Source of the DNA: an uncultured Collinsella sp.
GTDB lineage: Bacteria; Actinomycetota; Coriobacteriia; Coriobacteriales; Coriobacteriaceae
DNA length: 16,888 nucleotides
Assembly: GCA_900547345.1 (NCBI GenBank)
Contig: URGG01000036.1
Coordinates: 1-16,888, forward strand
Direction: 5' to 3'
Shown here one piece after another: positions 1 to 7,068 of the stretch. The notes beneath the pieces were generated by a model, which was not told where the DNA came from, ran no database searches, and saw only the letters and a program-made list of their open reading frames with translations. The translations under genes were made by a program, and so were the position numbers. Positions within the stretch are counted from its first letter, which is position 1; each line of letters begins with the position of its first letter.

Positions 1-19
1 GCCCTGCGATCGGGGAGAA

Positions 20-35
20 GCGGACGGCGGTCCGC
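20..35. terminator. Short GC hairpin at window edge, possible terminator of an upstream gene
   Basis: GCGGAC (20-25) and GTCCGC (30-35) are perfect complements around a GGCG loop. It is followed by GCCCGTTTGCC, a weak T-tract. It could end a gene lying outside the window to the left. There is no other support. Confidence 0.3.
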
Positions 36-76
36 GCCCGTTTGCCTTGGGCGACGAGATGGCAAGCCCCGCGCGA

Positions 77-85
77 TGGTAAGAT
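77..85 (+). promoter_or_regulatory. Possible extended -10 element upstream of the first gene
   Basis: TGGTAAGAT has the TGn extension and a -10 hexamer with 5 of 6 matches to TATAAT. It would place transcription start about 20 nt before the ATG at 114. No convincing -35 is visible, so this is a weak call. Confidence 0.3.
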
Positions 86-113
86 GCTTTGGTGTGTAAA
101 GAGGAGATTTGCC

Positions 114-1421
114 ATGAGCAAGACAATAGTTAGGCCCACGCTATCGCTGGGCAACCACATCTATCTGTATCGCCTGCTGCGCGACGCAATCGGATGCGGC
201 AAGCAAACGTTTATGACGCCGGTCGAGGAGGCACTCGCCGCTGGTGACATGGCCGCTTATGACCTGGGCTTCGAGTCCACGCGCGAGCTGCTCGAGGAGC
301 TCGACGACTGCATTAAGCTGACCGTCTTTAAGGGCGGTCGCCTGTATGCCACGGTCATCGCCAACGAGGCCTGGGATGCCGCCCTTGCCAAGGGCGAGGA
401 CAAGCCCAAGGCTGCCAAGGGAGCCAAGCAGTCCTACAAAAAGAAAAAACGCGGCGAGAAGGACCTCAAGGCCGTGCGCCCCAAGCACGTTAAGCGTCCC
501 GAGCCTGAAGCCATGGTTGAAGCCGTGCCAGAATCCGAGCCCGAGGCAGAGATTGAAGTCACTATTGAGGTAACGGCAGAAGCCGAAACCGAAACCACCG
601 CCACGACTGATCCCGAAGTCATATCCGAGCAGGAAGCCACTGCGGAGCTCAACGAAGCTCCCAAGTCGACAACCGAAAAAACCGCCGACCAACCCGAGAC
701 GCCTTCGTTCCAAAACAGCGATGTCTTTGGCGACGAGGCCGAGGACGATCAGCCCGAAGAGCCCGCAGAACAGGACGCTGCCGAGGCGGCATCGGAGCCC
801 GAGGCACCGCAGCCTGCCATCTCACTCACGGTCGTCTATGACCCCGAGAACGCCAACGCCGGCATCACCACTATGGCATCCACGCCCATCGAAGCAAAGT
901 CGAGCGTCGAGAATGAGAGCGCGATGCAGGTTGAGTTTGAAACTGCAGCTGTAGACGCGCCCGTCACCGTGAAGCCCGCAGATTCCGCAGTTAAGCCGGA
1001 ACCGGTGCCTGAGCCCGCACCCGTCATCGAATCCGTGCCCACCTCTACTTGCGACCAAGTTCCCGCACCGGCACCGGCTTCGGTACCCGCAGCGGCCCCA
1101 ACCCCCGCATCCGTAGCGCCCGCCATCCCCGAGGACTTCCCCGTCGATTTCGCAACCGAAGTCTTCTGCCCCGGCCCGCTTCTGCACCAGCTGTCGACCT
1201 ATCTCCCCTACGGTGCCGACACCCTCGGCATCGTCGGCGAGTACTACTGGATCGCCCGCGAACGCGGCACCATCGAGGCCGCGCGAAACCGCGCAAACTT
1301 CCCCCTGTGCTACACGCAGGCCGGCGAGCGCCGCGAGGTTACCGTGCGCATCCGCCGCAACACCACCGGCGGTCTCGGAGCCGCCTGGGCCATCGACAAG
1401 GTCGAAGCCCCGGTCGAGTAA
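114..1421 (+). CDS. Hypothetical protein, 435 aa: possible LOTUS/OST-HTH-like N-terminus, long acidic linker, C-terminal domain
   Basis: Not a family I can name with certainty. The start at 114 is chosen because GAGGAG (101-106) sits 7 nt before the ATG; the frame is open further upstream but has no ribosome site there. Residues 1-95 look folded: an LLRDAI helix (21-26), then YDLGFESTRELLEEL (49-63) and a strand pair GGRLYATVI (74-82). That order resembles the LOTUS/OST-HTH winged helix, an RNA-binding fold, but this is pattern resemblance only. A basic patch (KKKKR, 109-113) follows. About 130-345 is a low-complexity Glu/Pro/Ala/Thr linker that is probably disordered. About 350-435 is a compact domain rich in Arg, Tyr and Trp (GEYYWIARERG, VRIRRNTTGG). 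There is no signal peptide or membrane segment, so it is probably cytoplasmic. It is a single-gene unit ended by the hairpin at 1423-1462. Confidence 0.85.
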   Translation: MSKTIVRPTLSLGNHIYLYRLLRDAIGCGKQTFMTPVEEALAAGDMAAYDLGFESTRELLEELDDCIKLTVFKGGRLYATVIANEAWDAALAKGEDKPKAAKGAKQSYKKKKRGEKDLKAVRPKHVKRPEPEAMVEAVPESEPEAEIEVTIEVTAEAETETTATTDPEVISEQEATAELNEAPKSTTEKTADQPETPSFQNSDVFGDEAEDDQPEEPAEQDAAEAASEPEAPQPAISLTVVYDPENANAGITTMASTPIEAKSSVENESAMQVEFETAAVDAPVTVKPADSAVKPEPVPEPAPVIESVPTSTCDQVPAPAPASVPAAAPTPASVAPAIPEDFPVDFATEVFCPGPLLHQLSTYLPYGADTLGIVGEYYWIARERGTIEAARNRANFPLCYTQAGERREVTVRIRRNTTGGLGAAWAIDKVEAPVE

Positions 1422-1422
1422 A

Positions 1423-1462
1423 AAACGGCCTCGGATAGCCAATTGACCATCCGAGGCCGTTT
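1423..1462. terminator. Bidirectional intrinsic terminator
   Basis: Bases 1423-1436 and 1449-1462 are perfect 14-nt complements (AAACGGCCTCGGAT / ATCCGAGGCCGTTT) around a 12-nt loop. A-rich and T-rich flanks allow it to serve the plus-strand gene ending at 1421 and the minus-strand gene ending at 1476. Confidence 0.85.
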
Positions 1463-1475
1463 GAATTCAGGCCTT

Positions 1476-1868
1476 TTAGTTGTCATCGGTGCATATAGAC
1501 ACTAGAGAAGCAAGCTCATCCTCAAGTTGCGGAGCAAAGTATCTAAAAGAAACCTGCGCTCCAGTCGGTATCGACTCAATCATATTCGCAGCATTATCTG
1601 AAACTCGGTACGATGCAGTTTCACCTGTCTTCAAATCCTCTATTGAGCAGACAGCGTCTTCAGCATCAATCGACCTAAGCACGCCTTTTCCTTGTAACAT
1701 CACATCGGCATGCCCGCCAGCTATTTCTAATGAACCTGAGCCTGTCGCAGTCACTTCTCCGGAACCTCCGCGCGATATCTCTTCCTTTGTTGAACAGCCC
1801 ACCAATGAAGCAATCAGCACCAAAGACAGAGCTAGACGAATCGCCCTACTTCGAAAAAGTCGTTCCAT
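1476..1868 (-). CDS. Small secreted lipoprotein, 130 aa, paired with the upstream peptidase
   Basis: A Sec/lipoprotein signal is clear: a basic start (MERLFRSRAIR), a hydrophobic stretch and the lipobox LVGC with Cys25 as the expected lipidated residue. The mature part is only about 105 aa and looks beta-rich (GEVTATGSGSLEIAGG, then TGAQVSFRYF); I recognise no family. The start is uncertain. ATGs at 1868, 1880 and 1895 are all in frame and none has a strong Shine-Dalgarno; 1868 gives a normal n-region. With any of them the gene overlaps the 3' end of the peptidase gene (stop at 1846), which suggests translational coupling. Small inhibitors encoded beside C10 proteases (speB/spi, and staphostatin-like proteins in Bacteroides) make an inhibitor or partner role thinkable, but nothing in the sequence proves it. 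Base composition is AT-richer than the surrounding genome. Confidence 0.75.
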   Translation of the reverse strand: MERLFRSRAIRLALSLVLIASLVGCSTKEEISRGGSGEVTATGSGSLEIAGGHADVMLQGKGVLRSIDAEDAVCSIEDLKTGETASYRVSDNAANMIESIPTGAQVSFRYFAPQLEDELASLVSICTDDN

Positions 1869-2973
1869 AAGTCCACGCATAATAGCTCTGATCATACTTC
1901 AGGAAGGATAAAGATGAATTCCAGCCGTCCGCTATGCCAATCATCTGCCTTGTCTCTCCAGTTTTCTTACCAGTAAGTGTGGCGTAAGCCTCCGCTGTTA
2001 CAGAATGGGCTGATCCGTTGTACAAACTCGCATGTAAAACATTCGGTCTATTAGAGTTAATCTCATTTTGAATGCTCGCGATAGCCGGAGAGGAGACAGT
2101 GCGGGCGATAAGAGTACTTCCTCTGCTTGCGCAGTAATTTGTAAACCCCGTTGCACAGGTTGATATCGGCGTTCCACCCAAAACAACGCCGGGAACAGTC
2201 TGTTCTTCATCGGAAAGAGCATGGGTATTGGTGTAATTCCATATCTGCATATATTGCGAAGGGTCGCTATATAAATTGGCAATGCCATACAGTTCCGCAA
2301 CGTTCGAAAAAGCTGTCACCATACAAGCATAGTGGGCGGTAAGCCTCTTAATCTCGCTTTCATCATATGACATAAACTGAGAAATGGAACGAAATCCAGA
2401 TACTGTGTAATCCTGCATTTGAGTTGCGTAAATTACAACATCGTTCCAGCTTGAAGGTTTATTCGATAAAACGACAGGCCGTCCTTCTATGGAAACAGCC
2501 GGGATTGTTCTTCCGCAATTTGTTGTTATTGAACCGTCCAAAGATTGCACGCCGAATTCGAATGGATTGATCATTACGACTGGGTTATTGAACGAATAAG
2601 ACTCGACACCAAGATCTCCTCCCCGATCCATAGGGCTGACTAAGCCGTCTCCAAAACGATATCCCGTAAGTATTTCATCATCTGAAGCATCTAAAACCAA
2701 ATAGCCCGCGGCTCTATTGGATGTCACAACCGGAACAATGTAACCAAGCGGGGACCCATCAACATCTACAAAAGGAATAGGGTCAGAAGGCGTATACGAA
2801 TAGCCGAGGAGTCCCTTTATATATTTATCGGCAAGCTCTTGCGCAATTTCAGAAGTAAATTGTATCTGCTCACCATCAATATTGCCCGTCGAAGCAAAAA
2901 CCTCTTTCGGACGTGCGGCTAAGGCGACAATTGAAGACGCGACAAGTTGCAGAAAACGACGACGCGAAAGCAT
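1846..2973 (-). CDS. Tat-exported papain-fold cysteine peptidase (C10/C39-like), 375 aa
   Basis: Residues 1-27 are a textbook twin-arginine signal: SRRRFLQ then a hydrophobic run VASSIVALAA and a likely cut near FAST. Residues about 30-120 resemble a streptopain-type pro-region (AGYLVLDASDDEILTGY, 89-105). The candidate catalytic Cys217 lies at the start of a helix (HYACMVTAFSNVAELYG, 214-230). His323 lies in GSAHSVTAEAY, and Asp349 or Asn352 in GIADGWN. This Cys-His-Asp/Asn order and spacing is that of the papain clan, closest in feel to C10 (streptopain) or C39-like families. The usual Gln before the Cys is not obvious, so activity is inferred. Tat export implies folding, possibly with a cofactor or partner, before secretion. 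The ribosome site is weak (AAAGAAG). The gene overlaps the downstream lipoprotein gene. It is visibly AT-richer than its neighbours, a possible sign of horizontal transfer. Confidence 0.75.
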   Translation of the reverse strand: MLSRRRFLQLVASSIVALAARPKEVFASTGNIDGEQIQFTSEIAQELADKYIKGLLGYSYTPSDPIPFVDVDGSPLGYIVPVVTSNRAAGYLVLDASDDEILTGYRFGDGLVSPMDRGGDLGVESYSFNNPVVMINPFEFGVQSLDGSITTNCGRTIPAVSIEGRPVVLSNKPSSWNDVVIYATQMQDYTVSGFRSISQFMSYDESEIKRLTAHYACMVTAFSNVAELYGIANLYSDPSQYMQIWNYTNTHALSDEEQTVPGVVLGGTPISTCATGFTNYCASRGSTLIARTVSSPAIASIQNEINSNRPNVLHASLYNGSAHSVTAEAYATLTGKKTGETRQMIGIADGWNSSLSFLKYDQSYYAWTYGTTFSK

Positions 2974-3013
2974 ATGTTCTTCTTTCTAGAGAAGCGACTT
3001 ATAAGGTACTCCT

Positions 3014-3040
3014 ATTCTATAATCTTTTTTGTAACGTTAC
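3014..3040 (-). promoter_or_regulatory. Possible peptidase promoter with an upstream 10-bp palindrome
   Basis: On the minus strand TAGAAT (3014-3019) is a plausible -10 about 40 nt before the start codon. The perfect palindrome GTAACGTTAC (3031-3040) lies where the -35 region would be and could be an operator. No good -35 hexamer is seen. Confidence 0.3.
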
Positions 3041-3216
3041 AGCACTGGTTATATTTCAATTCGATTTGCTTATGTCCTTGCAACCCAATGCGTCTTTACG
3101 TTTTAAACGGAATTAGAAAATCACTCATAGCAAAAACGGGATTTAATCCCAAAGAGATGACTTTGATTATGAATCAAACCAGCAGCCAGGGCATAGCTGC
3201 AGTGCAATTGCTACAA
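3041..3216. other. AT-rich intergenic stretch with two short perfect palindromes
   Basis: I see no credible gene here; reading frames that cross it start without ribosome sites and run into ettA antisense. It contains GGGATTTAATCCC (3138-3150, 6-bp arms) and TTTGATTATGAATCAAA (3162-3178, 7-bp arms). These may be binding sites or debris at the edge of an acquired segment. Confidence 0.4.
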
Positions 3217-3244
3217 GAAAGGCCGCCCTTGGTGGCGGCCTTTC
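3217..3244 (-). terminator. Intrinsic terminator of ettA
   Basis: GAAAGGCCGCC (3217-3227) and GGCGGCCTTTC (3234-3244) are perfect complements around a 6-nt loop. It lies 9 nt after the ettA stop on the minus strand and runs into TTTCTTG. Confidence 0.85.
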
Positions 3245-3253
3245 TACTTGCTA

Positions 3254-4939
3254 CTAGTCGCGCGTCAGCTTACGGTGGATACGATGCGGCTGGGCCGCGT
3301 CCTCGCCCAGGCGCTCGATGCGGTTGGCCTGATAGGCCTCGAAGTTGCCCTCGAACCAATACCAGTTGCCCGGGTTCTCGTCGGTGCCTTCCCACGCCAG
3401 AATGTGCGTGGCGACGCGGTCCAGGAACATACGGTCATGGCTAATGACCACCGAGCAGCCCGGGAACTCGAGCAGCGCCGCTTCGAGCGAGGACAGCGTC
3501 TCGACGTCGAGGTCGTTCGTAGGCTCGTCGAGGAGCAGCAGGTTGCCGCCCTGCTTGAGCGTGAGCGCCAGGTTCAGACGGTTGCGCTCGCCACCGGAAA
3601 GTACGCCAGCGCGCTTCTGCTGGTCCTGGCCCTTAAAGCCAAAGCTCGCCACATAAGCGCGGCTCGGAACCTCGGTCTCGCCGACCATCATGTGGTCCAG
3701 GCCGTCCGAGACGACTTCCCATAGGTTCTTATCGGGGTCGATGCCGGAGCGGTTCTGGTCGACATAGGAGATCTTGACGGTCTCGCCCACCTCAAGCTCG
3801 CCCGAAGTCAGCGGCTCCAGACCCACAATCGTCTTGAACAGCGTGGTCTTACCGACACCGTTGGGGCCGATGACGCCCACGATGCCGTTGCGCGGCAGGG
3901 TGAACGAAAGGTCATCGATGAGCACGCGACCGTCGAACTCCTTGTGCAGGTGATGGGCCTCGAGCACCTTGTTGCCCAGACGCGGGCCCACGGGGATGCG
4001 AATGTCAGTCCAGTCGAGCTTCTGGCTAGCGCGCGCCTCGGCCTCCATCTCCTCGTAGCGAGCCAGACGGGCCTTGTTCTTGGCCTGACGGGCCTTGGGC
4101 GAGCTGCGCACCCACTCGAGCTCGGCCTCCATGCGCTTGGCGAGCTTGGCGTCTCGGTTGCCCTGTGCCTCGATACGGGCGGCTTTGGTCTCCAGATACG
4201 TGGAGTAGTTGCCCTTGTAGGGATAAAGGTGACCGCGGTCGACCTCGCAGATCCACTCGGCAACGTTATCCAGGAAGTAGCGATCGTGTGTGACGGCAAG
4301 CACCGCGCCCTGGTAGTTGTGCAGGAAGTGCTCGAGCCACAGGATCGACTCGGCGTCTAGGTGGTTCGTGGGCTCGTCGAGCAGCAGCAGGTCGGGAGCC
4401 TCGAGCAGCAGCTTGCACAGGGCCACGCGACGGCGCTCGCCGCCGGAAAGCACGTTGACCGGCATGTCGGAATCGGGCAGCTGCAGGGCGTCCATGGCCT
4501 GACCGAGCTTGGAATCGATATCCCAGCCGTCGGCGGCGTCGATCTCGTCCTGGAGCTTGCCCATCTCGGCCATGAGGGCATCCATGTCGCAGTCCGGGTC
4601 GCACATCTCCTCGCCGATTTTGTTGAAGCGATCGACCTTGGCGATCATGTCGCCAAATGCCATGCGCACGTTCTCGATGACGGTCTTGTCGTCGTCGAGC
4701 GGCGGCTCCTGCTGCAGGATGCCCACGGTGTAGCCGGGGGTGAGCTTGGCATCACCGTTGGAGACCTCCTCGATGCCGGCCATAATCTTGAGCAGGGTCG
4801 ACTTGCCCATGCCGTTGGGACCCACAACGCCGATCTTGGCACCGGGGTAGAAGCTCAGGGTCACGTCGTCAAGGATTACCTTGTCGCCATGGGCCTTGCG
4901 AGCCTGATACATCTGATAAATGAACTCCGCCACAGTCAT
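3254..4939 (-). CDS. ettA: Energy-dependent translational throttle protein EttA (ABC-F ATPase), 561 aa
   Basis: A soluble twin-ATPase ABC-F protein that binds the ribosomal E site and gates early elongation according to ATP/ADP state (known for E. coli EttA). Domain 1 has Walker A GPNGMGKST (40-48), the signature LSGGE (164-168) and Walker B LLLLDEPTNHLD (184-195). Domain 2 has GPNGVGKTT (358-366), LSGGE (447-451) and LLLLDEPTNDLD (467-478). About 95-150 is the EttA arm insert in the first domain. The inter-domain linker (about 245-305) is basic and carries WVRSSPKARQAKNKAR, the P-site tRNA interaction region. There is no membrane segment. Length matches the family (about 555). The start is fixed by AAGGAG 5 nt upstream. 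It is a monocistronic unit with terminators on both sides, and the leader contains a hairpin and a small open frame (see 4946-5029). Confidence 0.97.
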   Translation of the reverse strand: MTVAEFIYQMYQARKAHGDKVILDDVTLSFYPGAKIGVVGPNGMGKSTLLKIMAGIEEVSNGDAKLTPGYTVGILQQEPPLDDDKTVIENVRMAFGDMIAKVDRFNKIGEEMCDPDCDMDALMAEMGKLQDEIDAADGWDIDSKLGQAMDALQLPDSDMPVNVLSGGERRRVALCKLLLEAPDLLLLDEPTNHLDAESILWLEHFLHNYQGAVLAVTHDRYFLDNVAEWICEVDRGHLYPYKGNYSTYLETKAARIEAQGNRDAKLAKRMEAELEWVRSSPKARQAKNKARLARYEEMEAEARASQKLDWTDIRIPVGPRLGNKVLEAHHLHKEFDGRVLIDDLSFTLPRNGIVGVIGPNGVGKTTLFKTIVGLEPLTSGELEVGETVKISYVDQNRSGIDPDKNLWEVVSDGLDHMMVGETEVPSRAYVASFGFKGQDQQKRAGVLSGGERNRLNLALTLKQGGNLLLLDEPTNDLDVETLSSLEAALLEFPGCSVVISHDRMFLDRVATHILAWEGTDENPGNWYWFEGNFEAYQANRIERLGEDAAQPHRIHRKLTRD

Positions 4940-4945
4940 TTCTCC

Positions 4946-5029
4946 TTATCTAGCTGCGGAAATCTTCTCCCCCTCTCCGTTTTGGAAAAAGCGGAGAGGC
5001 AGTCCACGCGTTCTAATAAAAAGGGGCAT
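4946..5029 (-). other. Possible 27-codon leader ORF and hairpin in the ettA 5' region
   Basis: On the minus strand an ATG at 5029 opens a frame of 27 codons (MPLFIRTRG...KISAAR) whose stop TAA (4946-4948) overlaps the TAAGGAG ribosome site of ettA. Inside it CCTCTCCG and CGGAGAGG (4992-4999 and 4972-4979) form a perfect 8-bp stem. Its ATG lies within the stem of the preceding terminator hairpin and its Shine-Dalgarno (AGGGGG, about 11 nt upstream) is poorly spaced. It may be chance, or a translated leader that affects access to the ettA start. Confidence 0.22.
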
Positions 5030-5044
5030 GGTTGCCCATACCCC
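5018..5044 (-). terminator. Intrinsic terminator of the sdpR-sdpI unit
   Basis: On the minus strand GGGGTATGG and CCATGCCCC (5036-5044 and 5023-5031) pair around a GCAA tetraloop, with one G-T wobble. A run of five Ts (5018-5022) follows. It lies about 67 nt after the sdpI-like stop. Confidence 0.8.
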
Positions 5045-5110
5045 CTAATACTACCTGGGAAAAGTCCCCCGGAACATACTATGAACTGCGTACGCTAGTT
5101 TTCCGCAACC

Positions 5111-5806
5111 TTAGCGAACGGCCCGCTGCGATTTGCGCCACAGCAGATACGAGTAGACGTAGACGGCTCCGACCGAACCAAACGCCAGAACCGCAATCAC
5201 CGCGGCGACGACTTCACTCGAAAGCACGCTGCCTGCCACGCCCATCACAATCAGGCCAATACCCAGCACCATAAAGCAGGCGCCGCCAAAACGCTGCGTA
5301 CGGCGCCAGTTTTCGGGATCGGCAAGCGCCCAAGGTGTCTTGGTATAGTTCTGCTTCACACGCGGCAAGTAGTTGCCTACGCCGATGAACAGCAAACCGA
5401 CAACACCGGAAATCAGCACGTTGACCGAACCGACCGCCGGCACCACGCCCCAGACCGTAAGCTCTCCCAGCCAGCTTATGGCGCACATGAACAAGGTGAA
5501 GGCGATTACGAAGCCCTGGTAGAACTTGCCCGAGGTTCGATATGCCTCACCTTTGGGGTCGATGCGCGGCACCACGCAGAACATTGCGAGAAGCGCCAGA
5601 GGCAGCACGCCGAGCACGGAGGCCATCCAGCTAGGACCCCAACCGTCGACGGCGCCGTTCGCGCCCCAGTGCGTGGGAATCTGCGCAGGCAAGCTCGGCA
5701 TCACCATGAGGTGCGCTACGACATTGGCGACGCACAGAGCGACCAGCGCAATCCACACGCGCGACGATACCCCCGTGGGGTGAATGCCCTTGTTTTCGTT
5801 ATTCAT
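5111..5806 (-). CDS. sdpI: SdpI-family membrane immunity/signalling protein, 231 aa
   Basis: An integral membrane protein like B. subtilis SdpI, which protects against the SdpC toxin and, when bound by it, sequesters the repressor SdpR. A DUF1648-type segment near residues 38-60 carries the typical PAQIPTHWGANGAVDGWG. Six hydrophobic spans can be read, the first VWIALVALCVANVVAHL and the last VVAAVIAVLAFGSVGAVYVY. Between spans 4 and 5 is the family's characteristic loop, GNYLPRVKQNYTKTPWAL followed by the NWRRTQRFGG region. The start is the ATG at 5806, 8-9 nt after GGAAGG. It overlaps the sdpR stop by 8 nt, so the two are translationally coupled. A GTG at 5815 is also in frame but less likely. 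No SdpC-like toxin gene is in the window, as is common for such orphan pairs. Confidence 0.9.
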   Translation of the reverse strand: MNNENKGIHPTGVSSRVWIALVALCVANVVAHLMVMPSLPAQIPTHWGANGAVDGWGPSWMASVLGVLPLALLAMFCVVPRIDPKGEAYRTSGKFYQGFVIAFTLFMCAISWLGELTVWGVVPAVGSVNVLISGVVGLLFIGVGNYLPRVKQNYTKTPWALADPENWRRTQRFGGACFMVLGIGLIVMGVAGSVLSSEVVAAVIAVLAFGSVGAVYVYSYLLWRKSQRAVR

Positions 5807-6077
5807 CCTTATCACCTTCCGTGTTTGTAAAGCCCATAAACCAACCGATCAAGTCCTGCATGACGGTGGTGTTTAAGCTGTATACGATGTTTTGGCCATG
5901 GCGCTCGTCGGTCACCAACCCGGCGTTTTTGAGCGTCGCCAAGTGATGGCTCAGCGACGGCTTACTGATATCGAAATGCTCGGCAAGCTCCCCCGCCGTG
6001 CAATTGCCCTCGCGCAGCCACTCCAAAATGCGCCGTCGCGTTGGATCGGCAAGCGCCTTAAAACCCTCTCCCGGCAT
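5799..6077 (-). CDS. sdpR: ArsR-family autorepressor, SdpR-like, 92 aa
   Basis: A small winged-helix DNA-binding protein. FKALADPTRRRILEWL (6-21), the recognition region DISKPSLSHHLATLKNAGL (36-54) and the wing GQNIVYSLNTTVMQDLIGW (61-79) match B. subtilis SdpR closely from memory. It has no ELCVC metal-binding motif and only one Cys, so it is not a metal sensor. In the known system SdpR represses its own operon and is titrated to the membrane by toxin-bound SdpI. The ATG at 6077 is chosen because AGGAGG is 4-5 nt upstream; the in-frame ATGs at 6092 and 6095 lack a ribosome site. It is the first gene of a two-gene operon with a strong promoter and a likely operator just upstream. Confidence 0.92.
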   Translation of the reverse strand: MPGEGFKALADPTRRRILEWLREGNCTAGELAEHFDISKPSLSHHLATLKNAGLVTDERHGQNIVYSLNTTVMQDLIGWFMGFTNTEGDKDE

Positions 6078-6111
6078 AAGACCTCCTCTCATCATCTCTC
6101 ATGACGTGCAC

Positions 6112-6140
6112 ACTATACTCAATATTTAGATGTTTGTCTA
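6112..6140 (-). promoter_or_regulatory. Promoter of the sdpR-sdpI unit
   Basis: On the minus strand TAGACA (6135-6140), a 17-bp spacer and TATAGT (6112-6117) form a sigma-70-type promoter with 5 of 6 matches in each box. It lies about 35 nt before the sdpR start. Confidence 0.7.
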
Positions 6141-6149
6141 ACTATCTAA
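6126..6149. promoter_or_regulatory. Likely SdpR operator
   Basis: TTAGA (6126-6130) and TCTAA (6137-6141) are inverted around a 6-bp spacer, and another half-site ATCTAA follows at 6144-6149. The palindrome covers the -35 box and spacer of the sdpR promoter, the position expected for ArsR-family autorepression. Confidence 0.55.
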
Positions 6150-6206
6150 TCGCAATGCTTCAAACCACATCAAAGCAAACGCCATCGCAACCTATGGGCG
6201 ATTACC

Positions 6207-6212
6207 TATAAT
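6207..6212 (+). promoter_or_regulatory. Possible -10 box of the tcdA unit
   Basis: A perfect TATAAT lies 45 bp before the tcdA start. The hexamer 17 bp upstream (ATCGCA) is a poor -35, so the call rests on the -10 alone. Confidence 0.35.
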
Positions 6213-6256
6213 GACGATAGCTAAAACACGATTCGCTTCCCCATCGGAGGATATCT

Positions 6257-7054
6257 ATGACCGAAACCGCAGCCGCAGCCCCCATCGAGACACGCGACAC
6301 CAAGCTCGAGATCATCATGGGCCGCGAGGCACTCGATAAGCTCGCCGATGCTACGGTGCTAGTGCTCGGCTGCGGAGGCGTGGGCTCCAACTGCTGCGAG
6401 GCACTCGCCCGCGGCGGCATCGGTCATTTCGTCATTCTGGACAAGGACATCATCGCGCCCAGCAATATCAATCGCCAGGCCATCGCCTTTCACAGCACCA
6501 TCGGAAAGCGCAAAGTCGACGTGATGGAAGCCATGATTCGCGATATCAACCCTACCGCCACCGTTATCAAGCGAACTGAATACCTGTTGAGCGATAACAT
6601 CGACGAGTTCTTTGCGAGCGTTTTGGAGCAGACAGAGGGCAAGATCGACTACGTCATCGACGCCATCGACACCATCTCGGCAAAGCTCACCATTGCCAAA
6701 TATGCTCAGGACCACGACATTCGTTTGGTTAGCTCCATGGGCGGGGCCAACAAGCTCCATCCCGAGTGCCTCCGCTTTGCCGACATTTTCGATACGGTAC
6801 GTGACCCCATGAGCCGCATCATGCGCAAAGAATGCAAGAAGCGCGGAATCAAGAGCCTGCATGTACTGTTTAGCTGCGAGGAATCGGTTAAGACACAGCC
6901 CCGCGACCCTTCCAACATCCACGAGCGTACCGAGTTGGGCACCGCCAGCTTTATGCCGCCCATCATGGGCCAGATGATCGCCGGCGAGGTTATCCGCCAG
7001 ATCAGCGGCCGCGGCACCGAACGCGTACGCTCCGATGGCCAGCGCCTGGACTAG
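6257..7054 (+). CDS. tcdA: tRNA threonylcarbamoyladenosine dehydratase TcdA (CsdL-like), 265 aa
   Basis: An E1/MoeB-like Rossmann-fold ATPase that cyclises t6A37 to ct6A37 in ANN-decoding tRNAs. The nucleotide-binding loop is VLGCGGVGSNCCEALARGG (36-54). D62 follows at the end of the next strand, and SNINRQ (69-74) supplies the usual Asn/Arg contacts. VIDAIDTISAK (134-143 region) is the family's crossover loop, and SFMPPIMGQMIAGEVIRQI (231-249) is the conserved C-terminal helix. Length is normal (E. coli 268). The start has GGAGG 6 nt upstream. It is the first gene of a two-gene unit; the TatD gene begins 14 nt after its stop. No CsdA/CsdE partner is in the window. Confidence 0.95.
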   Translation: MTETAAAAPIETRDTKLEIIMGREALDKLADATVLVLGCGGVGSNCCEALARGGIGHFVILDKDIIAPSNINRQAIAFHSTIGKRKVDVMEAMIRDINPTATVIKRTEYLLSDNIDEFFASVLEQTEGKIDYVIDAIDTISAKLTIAKYAQDHDIRLVSSMGGANKLHPECLRFADIFDTVRDPMSRIMRKECKKRGIKSLHVLFSCEESVKTQPRDPSNIHERTELGTASFMPPIMGQMIAGEVIRQISGRGTERVRSDGQRLD

Positions 7055-7068
7055 CAGGATGCCCTGCG

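Noticed and set aside
2947..3444. A 165-codon plus-strand frame over the intergenic stretch before the peptidase gene
   Set aside because: Half of it is antisense to ettA and the rest is low-GC noncoding sequence; no start signal.
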